From Corylus avellana (Eukaryota; Streptophyta; Magnoliopsida; Fagales; Betulaceae), in contig NC_081542.1 of assembly GCF_901000735.1 (NCBI RefSeq), forward strand, positions 35,881,325 through 35,945,324: DNA of 64,000 bases. Reading direction: 5' to 3'. The position numbers were made by a program, and so were the translations under genes. Position 1 is the stretch's first letter; the number at the start of each line of letters is the position of its first letter. A model generated the notes under the pieces. The model had not been told where the DNA came from, searched no databases, and worked only from the letters and a program-made list of their open reading frames with translations. Shown here piece by piece: positions 33,475-44,297 of this stretch.

Positions 33475-34917
33475 ATGAAAGTCGACATTGTAATAATTTT
33501 ATGCAAAATGGAAAAAATATTTCCGCTAGCTTTTTTTGATGTTATGATCCATCAAGCACTTCATTTACCTCGGGAGGCCGAGCTTGCCGGTCCTGTACAA
33601 AACCGTTGGATGTATCCGTTCGAAAGAGAACTTGGAAGATATAAGAAATGGATGTGTAACAAAGCGCATCCAGAGGGGTCTATTGCTGAGTGTTACCTAG
33701 TTGAGGAGAGCTTGACCTTCTGTTCCAGGTATCTTTGGGGGATTGAGACAAGATGGAACCGTGAACGGAGAAATGTTGATGTTGATATTGTAGAAATGAG
33801 CAAGCGCTTGGATGTATTCTCCCAACGAGTTCGGCCGTTAGGAGCAGCTAAATTAGTAACACTGGATACTAATGATTTTGGTAGGGCACGATGGTATATG
33901 CTTACCAACTGTAACGAAACGACCTCATATTTGGAGTAAGTTTAGTAATGGTCTTTGTGTTTTACTTGTTATGACATGTTATAATTTTAGCGTTGATGAT
34001 CATTTATCAATACGTTTATTTTTCATGCAGTGAACATTATAATATGATCAAAAGAGAAGGCGGCCGTGACATTGAAAAAAAACATAAGGCTAACTTTGAG
34101 CGTTGGTTCCATAAACGTTTATACAATAGTGGGCATACTGCAGACAATGGCTCAAAACAATTATATGATCTTGCATGCGAGCCTAATCGTCATGTTAGAT
34201 CGTATAGAGGTTGCATTGTGAATGGGGTTAGATACCACACGAAAGAATGTGCAGAAACTCGTACTATCCAGAACAGTGGTATTTCTGTTTCAAGTGAGGA
34301 CGAAACCACAATAACGGAGTATTATGGTGAGTTAAAAAATATTCTAGAGTTACGTTAACCTGGCCAAAATCTTGTGTACTTGTTTGAGTGAAATTGGTGG
34401 GACACTGGGAGTGCAACAGGAGTACGAATGGACTAAGGCTTCATGATTGTGAATACTTCTCGTAAATGGTGTGAATCCGACCCGTTCATTTTACTTGGAT
34501 GATCCTAAATTGGGTGGTAATTGGAAAGTGGTGCAGAAGTGGATCAATAGAGACATCTATGATATTCCAACAGTACAAAAGGGAGAGAATACAGAAGATG
34601 ACCAAAGACTCAATGATGACGTATACCAGGAAGGTGAATGTGTTGGTGGTAATATGGTCTTTGTTGATGAAGCAAATGTTGATGCCTCCACTCAATTACG
34701 TAGAGATGATGTGACAATAACAATTGATGAATTATATATTCAACTTGATGCAAGCATGTTTGCCAATGATAACTTGCCGGACGAGGACCATAATACAAAC
34801 TTTGATGAGGAAGAGGAGTTATGTAGCGACAACGATATAGACTCTGAACACGAACAATCATTTTCAAGTAACAGTGATATAGATTCTGAATATGAATCTG
34901 ATGATGAAATGTGTTGA
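33475..34917 (+). pseudogene. CACTA transposase (TNP2-type) C-terminal part, DUF4218/DUF4216-like
   Basis: Exon-like segment 33475-33935 encodes a DUF4218-like region (FFDVMIHQALHLPREAELAG, then RWMYPFERELGRYKKWMCNK and PEGSIAECYLVEE). A GT-AG intron (33936-34030) joins in frame to 34031-34358, which starts EHYNMIKREGG. A degenerate DUF4216-like part follows with stops near 34356 and further stops before 34440, and a small deletion before FYLDDPKLGGNWKVVQKW at about 34489. The tail to 34917 is strongly acidic. DUF4218 and DUF4216 accompany TNP2 transposases; the catalytic Transposase_21 domain itself is absent. Confidence 0.8.
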
Positions 34918-34975
34918 ACATAAGCTCACATTTGGTGTAAGTACAAAGTGTATTAGCATATTTAAGGAAGTTGAT

Positions 34976-35018
<43 letters not shown>

Positions 35019-35150
35019 TGTGGTGTTTTTTTTTTTTTTTTACTAGCATGATTATTGTATGTTTGTCAAAAATATTGAACATGCTATATGATTATAATTT
35101 GACTAATATAATTTTTTTTGGTTTTTGAGTTGTTAGCAAATTGATCATAA

Positions 35151-35170
35151 NNNNNNNNNNNNNNNNNNNN
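35151..35170. other. 20-N gap
   Basis: A short gap just before the first visible exon of the Transposase_24-like gene; the gene's true 5' end may lie across it. Confidence 0.95.
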
Positions 35171-37131
35171 AGGACAAGGTCAAGCTCGGGGCCTTATTGA
35201 CGAGCATGAGAGTCCGACTCCCAATTCTAGGTTTGGTGATACAGATATGCAAATGTCACCCTCGCCCCCTCCCCCCCCTCCCCCTCTAGTCAGTGGATGG
35301 GCATCTTTCGCACAAGTCTAATAATCCTATTCACTCAGTGGCAGAATTGGATTCACAGGGAGCCGCCCCTACTGCATCTTGTAAGTTCATGAATTATATG
35401 TTTATGAAATGTTATTTTTGTATTATTTTGGTTTATTATAGGCATTTAACAATATACTTTTCCAAATATAACGTACTACGTTACCATGTTTTGCGTAACA
35501 GCTACCACGTTTGTCCGAAGTGTAAGGGGTAAAGCCAAGTGTAAGAAGTTGAGTGACCACGTACTTAAGAATGGTCCCTTAGTGCTAAACATCCCAAATA
35601 GACATCGGGCACCTGTAGGCGAGAATGCATCATGGTTTGCAAGCAAGATTGGGGAGATTATTCGTAACATGTGTGAACTCCATTACAGTGAATGGAAGAA
35701 GGTCCCAGCTGAGGAAAAGAGCAAGTTGTTATTCCATGTTCAGGTATGAATATCAATGTAATGTTTAAGAATATGTTTCGTATGAAAAAGTAATGTGACA
35801 CATTTTTACCATTGTTTTCTTATCTATTATGTATCAGTCAAACTTCGCACTGAATATGGAACGATGCGAGCACATCAAAGCTATTGAACATAAATTAGGT
35901 CGTGCATATGCTAGGCTTCGTTCGAACTTGTATAAGGACCACTACAAGAAATATTTTGAAGGCATTCATAAAGACGATGATGAGGGGATTGCCAAGGCTA
36001 AGGCTATTAGGAGGGAAAACTTGCCAACAGGGTATAATCCTGAGCAATTGAACCTAATATGTGACTCATTTGATGACAGTAAATGGAAGGTAAATATATA
36101 TTGTTATACTGATTAGAAAATTTAGATTGATATAATTTGCATGCACTTGAAGACATTTTATGAATAATTGTGTTTTTTTTTTTTTCTCTCCAAATTTCAT
36201 AGGAAAAGTCTGAACGAAATATAAAAAACAGAAACAAATTGGAAACAAAGCACACAGCTGGGACTTGTTCATTTGTCAACGTCATTTACAAAAAGGTAAG
36301 TATCTCGTAGCATAATTTCCTGAAAGTAACATTATTTAGCGTAAACTTTGATTATATGTATTATGTGCAGGAACAAGAAACAAAAGTGAAGCTCAATCCT
36401 GTTGAACTATATGAGGCTACCCATACAAGAAAAAAGGATAAAGAGTTTGTGAACGACAAATGCAAAAGTCTATATGTAAGTAAATGTTTACCTCCGATCA
36501 TTAAGTTGAATGCAAAAGTCTATATGTAAGTAAATGTTTACGCTCCGATCATTAAGTTGATTAGTGAAGAACATGAATAATAAACGTGCATGAAGTATAT
36601 ATTAAACTAAGGCCAACTATGACTTGTGTAGCTTCAGATGCGAGAATTAACAACCAGTGAGGCCTTAGAGGAAGGCAATGTGGAGGGAAGTGTGGAGGAC
36701 CGAATACAAGTAATAGTCACACAAGTGCTAGGGGGCCGACGATCTGGGCATGTTAGAGGAATGGGATGTGGTCTTATTCCTACCCCTTTAAGTACTTCAT
36801 CTCAAGCGTTCGCCCACTTCGACAACTATGACGAGTGTAGGAAAAGACAAGAAGACACTCAAAGCAAGCTTCAACAGACTAGAATCAAACTTCATCAGTA
36901 CAGGGAAAATCTGCAAGCCAACGTTGAGGAAACGAACAAATTGAAAGCCACTATTGAGTTCTTAATGTCACGTATTAGAGGGTTAGTGAAACTTTACCTA
37001 TGCTTTAATTTTACTAAAACACATATACTAAGTAATCGTTAAAAAGCTTATTGATCATTATATGAAATTCTATTCTTCTTAGGTCGGGAGGGTGCTTGAT
37101 TGGAGGTGAATCAAGTGAAGCCAACAATTGA
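35171..37131 (+). CDS. Transposase_24-like (Ptta/En/Spm) gene, seven exons
   Basis: Seven exons joined by GT-AG introns are visible: 35171-35380 (partial), 35502-35743, 35838-36089, 36203-36295, 36371-36475, 36632-36981 and 37083-37131. Exons 2-7 join in one frame to a stop at 37129-37131. Exon 2 carries NIPNRHRAPVGENASWF; exon 3 RCEHIKAIEHKLGRAYARLR and later YNPEQLNLICDSFDDSKW; exon 4 KHTAGTCSFVNV; exon 5 KLNPVELYEATHTRKKDKEF. These are the usual blocks of plant Transposase_24 proteins, second gene of En/Spm elements. Exon 6 holds a probable coiled coil (about 36830-36970). In exon 1 the frame appears to slip around a C run near 35265-35320. The donor of exon 5 is duplicated in tandem. Confidence 0.75.
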
Positions 37132-38634
37132 GGGAGCTTTGGAATAACCATTTATTTAGGATGTACTTTTTCATACCATCTATTTGGGATATATTTTTTG
37201 ATACTATGTATTTGGATAGTTGTTGGTACTTTCTATTTACTACTGTGTATTTGAGTATTTGTTGATCGTGATCTGTTTGGTAATGTATATTTGTTGGTAC
37301 TTTTTATTTGGTTTATATTATGTTAAGATATTCGCAAAATTTTTGGTTCAAGAACTTTTGAGTTAGTAAATCTCCCTTAACATGTTTATCAAGCTTAAAG
37401 AACTTTGAGTAAATAATGCAAGGGAGTAATAATATTTTTCAAAATTTTCTTTTTAAGTGTATGCAGGATGACAAGAGTACAAAAAAGTTAAACCACCCAA
37501 GCAGGTTCTCACTTTAATATGTTTCATGAAGAAACACATGTTTAGTATCTCTTTCTCTATCATTTTGGGTTTCATTCTCATTGTTTTTGATATTATATAT
37601 TGGTTCATTGTGGTAGATTATTCAAATTGCTTATGAGGATAAATTGGCAAGGAAGAGGATGCAGATAAGTACTTTATTTTGGGTTCTGCAATTTTGCTGG
37701 CTATGGATTATAAAACATATATTTAATAGTTTTCTCCCTTGGCAAGTTTGATTCATGGGGCAGTTCTCACATATTTTTGATGATTTTGATGAGGTTAGTC
37801 ATTTTGAGTTACGTTTCTTGTGGGCATTTAGATTAGTTTGAAGATTGTTGTCTGATGTGGTGAAGTAGTGTTAATGCATAGTAGTCTTCTCCAAAAGGTG
37901 TTAAACTTTTAAAGTTTGCCAGTATTTGTGGTTTTCGGCTTGTGTTTCCAATGATAGGTGTCGTTTTGTAGTTTTAAGCCATTATTCATGATATGTTTGG
38001 CCTTTATATCATATCATTTTCATAATTATAGGATAAAGAGGTATAAGATCATATAAAATTCAAAAATCACCATTTTTTCCCTTGACATTCTCAACAAAAT
38101 AATGGAGAATCTGAATTTTCGCTTTTTTCTTTTTCAACCCCATAGATACTACTATTTTGTGCTTTTTCTTCTACTACGAGTTGTGATTTGTTATGTGGCA
38201 AAACGAACTACGTTATGTTATGTTATGTTTGTCTCCAAAGTCTGATTTCGTCGAATATGTAGATGTAGCTATCCACCCTCAATTATAGGGTCATTTGCAT
38301 TATGTGCGTAAATAAAATAATTTTGCTAACAACACTTAACTCTAGATTAATATGCAACGTCCACTACACCATCCAAATTAGGGTTAAAATTAATGTAATA
38401 GTGGGCAGATGAATGGTGGGCTGCTCTAAGCTGTCAAAATTAATAGATTAGTGCATTTTAATATGTAATGTCCTCCCTACATCATCCCCCAACTAATATG
38501 TTAGTTTTGACACTCATTTGGAGAAGGTAGATTGGATATTGAATGACCCCATAGTTTAGGGTAGATAGCTGAACTTAACCATTTCATTTAGTTTCAAGAA
38601 ATTTGATTGGTTATGCTTGTTATTTTCATTTCAG
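37132..38634. other. CACTA interior without recognised gene
   Basis: 1.5 kb, AT-rich. Possible exon-like islands with flanking AG/GT at about 37466-37502 and 37618-37667 (the latter could read IIQIAYEDKLARKRMQ) are not recognised; they could be further captured exons. No repeat structure is seen. Confidence 0.4.
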
Positions 38635-39594
38635 GTTCCTAGCATAGAGATTGACAAAACCCCTCCCAAGTTCTTCACACATTGGGATCCAGACTCTAAA
38701 ATGTTTACGGTTAGTTTGTTTAATATTTGCTCAATTGCTTCCAATGTTTTTAGATGTGATTTGGCACAAAGATTGACAGTTTGATTGAACAGTCTACCTG
38801 GTTTGAGTTGTTTATAAGTCACTGGACTAAAAACCTTCTGTAACCTAGACATGTCATTTGATTGTCAGTGGGTCAGCTCTTGGTCTTAATTCTCATTGTA
38901 GCTCTCTCTCTCTCTCAATTTATTTTGGCACCTACTGACGCAACTAAGTAGAACAACTTACCTGCTGGCTGAATTGGGCTGGACAATCTTTTCTTTCTCT
39001 TTCATAGGCCACTTGCTAGTCTGGTTAAAATACACTAAATTTTCTTTTTTCAAGCTTTTTTGTTGGTCTCTTCCTGCTAATGGTCTGTTCTTGCTAATGG
39101 TAACTTATCTGACCCTTTTTTTTGTGTCTGTCAATGTGAAGTTGCAATTATATTTTAAAATCAAGCCACCAAAGGCAAACAAACCTCAACCTGCCCCTGC
39201 AACCAACGGCACAGCGGCCCCTGGTGTCCCACCAAGGCCTTTTCCACCACCACCCCAAGGTCCATCCCCACCACTTCCTCCAACGTAAGGAACGCCACCT
39301 GGTGCACCTCTTGGAAATCCTTCCAGAGCCCCTCCTCAAATGCCTGCTTCATTCCCACCACCACCTCCTGTAGCAAATGGCCCTAGGCCCATGCCTCTTG
39401 ATGGGACTCCACTTGTCCCTCCCCCACCTCCTGTTGGTAGCGGCACGATGGCGAATTTCACTCCTGGTACTAGGCCTCCAATGCCTCCCTCACATGGTTT
39501 TCAAGCCCAACAGATGCAAGGCCGGGGTGTTCGTCCACCGCCACCACCTCCTAGCATGGGGCAACATGTCTTCAGGCCACCCTCATCTCAATAA
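38635..39594 (+). pseudogene. captured fragment of splicing factor 3A subunit 2 (SF3A2-like)
   Basis: Exon 38635-38709 follows an intron-like TTTCAG and encodes VPSIEIDKTPPKFFTHWDPD then SKMFT. An intron with GT-AG ends (38710-39141) follows, then an exon from 39142 starting LQLYFKIKPPKANKPQPAP and continuing in a proline-rich tail to TAA at 39592-39594. The EIDK...HW...LQ(L/F)xFK pattern followed by a Pro-rich tail is the C-terminal arrangement of SF3A2, a U2 snRNP-associated protein needed for prespliceosome formation. One in-frame TAA (39286-39288) breaks it and the N-terminal zinc-finger part is absent. The retained intron shows capture at the DNA level. I am moderately sure of the family. 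Confidence 0.65.
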
Positions 39595-40085
39595 GTAATT
39601 CTCTATGTAGTAGTTGCACCAGAACTGTGTTCGACTACTCTGCTTCAATATGTAGCTATGTCCAAGCTGGTACTTTGAAATGTTTATTTTGCTATATGTC
39701 TTTAAAGCTTTGAGTATCTTTGAGACTGCAGATATAATATGATTGCCCTCACATGTTTGCTATTTGTTCTATCTCTCTCTCCCTCTCTCATAGAGGAAGC
39801 TAACGTTTATTGTAACTGGCTTAGGACTCACTAGCTCATAGATAAGTACCAAGTTAGCACTTATGAGTAAGTGCTTCATTATTGCTAATGGGCACCAAAC
39901 TTATGCTAATGAATGGGTGGCTAGAGTTCTTTTTATTCTTAATTCTCTAGAGAAACTCTTTATATCACTGCAGGTAATGGAAGATAAATCTTACTATTTC
40001 AAACAACCAACCTTAACAATTTGTCAATCAATTCAAAGAGTTCAATAAAAGAGGAGGCTTTCATGTGAACAAGCATGTCAGAAAG

Positions 40086-40136
<51 letters not shown>

Positions 40137-40323
40137 AAAAAAAAAGAAAGCTTTAAACGGACTATATGTACAATGATGTTTTGAATTTTTTAGCCACATA
40201 TATCTTTAGTTTCACTCAAAACAGAGTACAATATTTTTACTCTTGGCATGATTAATATTGTGGTAGAAATATTGTGGTTAGGAGTTAGCCGATATATGTT
40301 ACTGATACCAGTATTCCCTAGTT
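39595..40323. other. possible captured 3' UTR and poly-A-like run
   Basis: Follows the SF3A2-like stop; may be its 3' UTR. It contains a run of about 60 A with few interruptions at 40086-40146. No gene seen. Confidence 0.45.
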
Positions 40324-40600
40324 CTGCGATCGATCGCAAGTGGAGTGCGATCGATCGCAAAATATCAAAAACTTACTAGTTTCGCAATCGAGCGCATGCC
40401 CACTATGCGTTCGAGCGCAAATATTGAAAATCCACTGGTCCTGCGATCGATCACACTCCAAGTGCGATCGATCGCAAAAGGTCAAAAACCTACTGGTTCC
40501 GCGATCGAATGCATGCCCAATGTGCGTTCGAGCACAAAATGTTGAAAACCTACTAGTACTGCAATCGATCGCACACGATTGTGTGATCGAGCGCAGATTA
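40324..40600 (+). repeat. ~59-base tandem array with TGCGATCGATCGCA palindromes
   Basis: Units start at about 40324, 40383, 40442, 40500 and 40560 (last partial). Each has two palindrome-like boxes about 20 bases apart, then RAAAAYYYACTRGT. Odd units carry TGCGATCGATCGCA-type boxes; even units carry CGCAATCGAGCGCA and TGCGTTCGAGCGCA types, giving an alternating two-unit (about 118 bases) period. It lies in the right subterminal region of the CACTA element. Confidence 0.85.
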
Positions 40601-40634
40601 TTTTTATTTTTATTTTTTAGGACCATTACTAATG

Positions 40635-41212
40635 GTTAACTATTAGCGTCCACTTTAGGTTGGACGCTAATAGTTAATTTTTTTTAAAAAAATTTAGGAG
40701 CATTAGGGTCCACAAAGTGGACGCTAATGGTTAACTATCAGCGTCCACTTTGGCCTGGACGCTGATAGTTAATTTTTTTTTTTTTTAAAAAAAAATTAGG
40801 ACCATTAGGGTCCACTTTGTGGACGCTAATGGTTAACTATCAGCATCCACTTTGGTTTGAACGCTGATAGTTAATTTTTTTAAAAAAAATTTTAGGACCA
40901 TTAGGGTCCACTTTGTGGACGCTAATAGTTAACTATTAGCGTCCACGCTAATGGTTGACTATCAGCGTCGACTATGGCTTCCGTTTACATCACCTTTAGG
41001 GTCAAAACATTGCTACTTTTAGGGTCGATAAAGTGGACGCTAAAAGTGATCATTAGGGTTGACTTTAAGTGGATGCTGATAATCACACATTTTATCATTA
41101 GGGTCGGACGATTAGCGTCCACACTTTTAGGGTCCAAAAGTTGATGCTGTTGTCAACAGCGTCCACTTTAGGACTTTTAGGGTCGACTCGAAGTCGCCCC
41201 TAAAGACCTAAA
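40635..41212 (+). repeat. CACTA right subterminal repeats (~95-102 bases)
   Basis: Units begin with GTTAACTATYAGCRTCCAC at 40635, 40730, 40832 and 40928. Within each, TAGCGTCCACTTTAGGTTGG and GACGCTAATAGTTAA-type arms are inverted repeats that could form a hairpin, separated by T/A runs. From 40940 shorter, partly inverted AGGGTC/GACCCT pieces continue to the terminus. Such arrays are where CACTA accessory proteins are known to bind. Confidence 0.8.
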
Positions 41213-41223
41213 TTCTTGTAGTG
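41213..41223 (-). repeat. CACTA right terminal inverted repeat
   Basis: TTCTTGTAGTG, reverse complement of the canonical CACTACAAGAA terminus. Host coding sequence resumes on the next base. Confidence 0.8.
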
Positions 41224-41864
41224 ATTCCAGCAGCTAGAGGGTATCGCTTGGCTATGCGTAGAATCCCTTTATAGGACTCATTCTTTCTATCTTGAAAGGG
41301 GTCTGCCAGATTGGAGCCATGGATCAGCACACAGCCAGGTAATTTGACCGGTTCAAGCAAGTCTCCGTACTTACAAGAGTATGTTCCATCAAGCTCTGGT
41401 AGGTAAAACACCAACGACAAAAGCATTGCAGTTGAAGTGAAGAAAACGTAGGAAGGAACACCGAATTCTTTGGCCACATCAAAGGCGCTCGAACCAAATA
41501 AATCAACCACCAAAGCCACCAGCCGAGTTGACTTGGCTAAGACCTTGAAAGAGTCTCGTAGGGCAGGGAGGGACCGAGTCAGGGTGAGTTCGATCCGAGT
41601 CAAGGTCTAGGCGTCCTTAGGGAGGTCTTCAATGCTCACAGGTGGAAGAAATATGGAGGATATGGCGTTGGGTAGGTCTTGAAGGACAGCTTGCTGAGGT
41701 TTTATGGGTGAACAATCTGCGGGGATGAAGAAGGTCACAAGGAAATTGTGGTGGACAACAAGTCGCTTAGCGAGCACAACGAGTGGGATGAGATGGCCCA
41801 TCCCTGGTGTGGCCACAATGGCTACGAGTGGTGGTGGTTCCTGTTGGGTGCGTTGCACTTGCAT
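41224..41864 (-). pseudogene. UDP-glycosyltransferase (UGT72-type), N-terminal part, cut by the CACTA element
   Basis: On the minus strand the ATG is at 41862-41864. The frame reads VAIVATPGMGHLIPLVVLAK, with the catalytic-site His of family-1 plant UGTs in GMGH. It then continues LVALVVDLFGSSAFDVAKEF, VPSYVFFTSTAMLLSLVFYL, VKLPGCVLIHGSNLADPFQD and ends AKRYPLAAGI. This order matches UGT72B-type enzymes, which glucosylate phenolics and monolignols in the cytosol. One in-frame TAG lies at 41607-41609. About 215 codons remain of a usual 470-480. The C-terminal half with the PSPG sugar-donor box is absent, because the CACTA terminus abuts codon GI. Nothing matching the missing half is seen in this window. 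Confidence 0.82.
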
Positions 41865-41943
41865 GGTGGGTTTAGTCCTTGAATGAGAGGAAAAACTTAG
41901 CAGGGAGATATGGAGATCAGGCTTAGGTAGCTAGCGAAGCAAA

Positions 41944-41960
41944 GAAGTATTATATAGAAG
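41944..41960 (-). promoter_or_regulatory. TATA box of the UGT72-type gene
   Basis: CTATATAATACT on the minus strand, about 85-90 bases upstream of the ATG, a normal distance for a plant core promoter plus short leader. No other element is assigned. Confidence 0.45.
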
Positions 41961-42126
41961 GATGAGTCATTGAGTTAAGAGTTGGAGTTTAATTCTTGAG
42001 TTGAAGTTGCAGGCAGGTGAGGGTACGTCATACAAGTTCATGAATCACGTAGAGTGAGGCAGGCTCCTGTTGGTACGTCGGTAGGTGTGCGTGATAAAGG
42101 CGAAACAAAGCCACTGCTATTAAGCA

Positions 42127-42450
42127 TGTAAATGAGCCGAGCCGAGTAAAGCCGAGCTTTGATAAACTCAGACCGGCTTATTCAGGAAGACATAAAAATG
42201 AGCCGATTTCGAGCTCGAGCCGAGCTTGAAACCCCTGGCTCAAGATCGACTCGATGACGAATTTGACACACTTGGGATAGTACTCGGGATTGCGAAGAGC
42301 ACTTTTGAGCCGAGTCGAGCCCTCAATTGGCTCGAGCTCGAGTTTGAAACTAAAGTTTCGAAATCGTGGAATCGATCCCGAGCCCAAGCTCGAGCTCGGT
42401 TAACAAGCCTCTCGAGCCTTAAATGGGTAGCTCAGCTCGATTAAGGCTCG
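42127..42450 (+). repeat. GAGCCGAG/GAGCTCGAG-rich transposon end (left)
   Basis: Begins TGTAAATGAGCCGAGCCGAG and is dense in GAGC/CTCG words. This sequence style is common at the ends of plant hAT-like non-autonomous elements. The first 14 bases recur inverted at 53648-53661. No transposase and no clear 8-base duplication were found. Confidence 0.45.
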
Positions 42451-44297
42451 TTAAGATTAATAGGTAAGAGTATTCTAAAACATTTAAAATTCAACAATGA
42501 ATCAGGTTTATTCCAAATGCCAATTACAAATCAGGTAAGATTCATTGGATCAAGTAAAATTCAGGACAAATATAACAAGGCCATGACCCATTTTTCATGG
42601 GAAAACCTACAACTCAATAACTTACAAATTACAATTGCAAAAATTATAAACACCTAAAATTACATGCTTGCAGGACAAGTATATCAGGGCCTTACAAATT
42701 ACAAGAAACTTCAAATTGAAGAACACAAATTAATTTACAAACATAATTACAAACTGAAGAATTACAAATCAAATTGAAGAAATTATAAATGACTGAAATG
42801 AGTCAAATGACCAAAAGGCAAAATTCATCTAAAGAGACTACTCTTCAACCTAGCCACCAACTGCCCACACCAGTCCACACTGCATTCAATGAAAAAAGAA
42901 AGGTGTTAAATGTTTTTAACTCCCTTCCAAGATGTCAAGGGAGCTTTATCACTTAAGATTGAGTAATTAGCAAGTATTCAAAAAACAGATGAGTAAATGC
43001 ACATAAAATTAAACATTGCAAAATGTTAAGGATATCAGGATATGTGTAATGTGTTTCACTTGCCAGTTGATACTGACCAGTCTGACCGTGACCCATACTG
43101 CAATCCATGAAAAGAAAAAAAAAAAAAAAAAAAGTGTCAACCGTTTTTAACTCCCTTGCAAGATGTCAAGGGAGCTTTATCACTTAAAAGTTAAGATTTA
43201 GAAATAAAACAAAATTGGGAAGGACTTTCTATAGCCAAACAGCCTAAAACCCACACATAACAAAGATCAACATTACATCAAATTATAGTAATTAGTAAAA
43301 CATGCAATGAAGTGAAGTGTGATGTACATGAAAGCAATAGATGGTATAATAGAAAAATAGATTATGTACTCAAATAGTCAAATGTGCAAAACTCAAAAAA
43401 TAATAGAATCAAGTTAATCAAAACTACTATATAAATTATAAACAAGAATAGTAGGTTAAAAAAAAGAGAAGTAATCTCAACAGATAGCAGCAGCATAAAA
43501 CAAATTAGAAATTGAGTCACAAACCACAAACAGATAGCAGTAGGCAGAAGCATAAACCAGTGTATCACTAGTAATCTCAAATCAATATATCACAAGTAAA
43601 TTAAGTAATCTCAAATGAGTGTATCACAAGTAATCTCAAATCATTAGCATAAAAATATAAATATGATATTTATAAGCACAGTTTTTTGAGATTTTCAGGC
43701 AATATAAAGTGCAGAAACTACAAAATACCAAACTAGCAACTAGCATCTGAAAATATGTGGCAGCTTTTAATGAAGTTTCTTAAAAGCGGAGACAAGGACC
43801 TAAGAAATGAATATATATTGCATACACAAACAAACCCAAAAAAATTGTTAGCAAATTTTTACTCCCTTACATTTAGTTAGTCAAAGACTCAAAAGGTCTT
43901 TGACCTTTAATAAAGGAGTCAAGGGAGGTTCAAATAATCAAATTTTTGCTGCAAAATGAAAACAATTAAATGAACAAGGAAGAAAGTTATTACCTCAATA
44001 GGCGCAAATGATCAAGAGAGTTTCCAACTTAAGTACAATATAGCATTAGCACTTAAATAGTTCAAAATAAAACGTAGTTATCAAATTACGGACTTAATAA
44101 GCAAAAGGGGATTGAATCCAAAAATGTAGTAATCAAATTACAGACTTAAATAAGGAAAGGACTGAAATAGTTTGTAATACACTCCCTGTCTGAAATTCTG
44201 TATCACATTTAGGTAGTTGTTGTACTTGTAGTTGTAGTTGTAGGCAGCTCCACCTCAACCAATTTCTACAAAAACAAACACAAAGTTAATAAGGCCA
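42451..44297. other. AT-rich non-coding stretch with repeated stems
   Basis: No gene seen. Similar segments at about 42880-42965 and 43100-43195 each contain CTCCCTTNCAAGATGTCAAG followed by GGAG, a perfect short stem. A related arrangement near 43860-43935 has CTCCCTT and AAGGGAG arms around AGTCAAAGACTC and GGTCTTTGACC. Confidence 0.5.

Larger units (their letters stand above)
33469..41223 (+). mobile_element. En/Spm (CACTA) element with captured host gene piece
   Basis: Gene order TNP2-type C-terminal part, then Transposase_24-like, is the usual En/Spm layout. The right terminus is TTCTTGTAGTG (41213-41223), the reverse complement of CACTACAAGAA, preceded by subterminal tandem repeats. 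It ends inside a UGT72-type coding sequence. The left end and most of the catalytic transposase are missing in the gap, so the 3-base target duplication cannot be checked (ATT follows on the right). Between the genes and the right end lies an SF3A2-like gene piece on the same strand. Confidence 0.8.

Noticed and set aside
34980..35020. CT/AT microsatellite as a regulatory element
   Set aside because: A simple (TC)n(TA)n run between transposon exons; nothing suggests function.
36007..36285. Minus-strand frames overlapping the Transposase_24-like exons
   Set aside because: Shadows of plus-strand exons and introns; they cross splice sites and have no family resemblance.
38974..39594. Proline-rich reading frame as an independent functional gene
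   Set aside because: It is the C-terminal exon of an SF3A2-like fragment with an in-frame stop and no upstream gene body.
40324..40600. Regular repeats and spacers resembling a CRISPR array
   Set aside because: Plant nuclear context, no cas genes, spacers are themselves repeated, and the array lies at a CACTA end.
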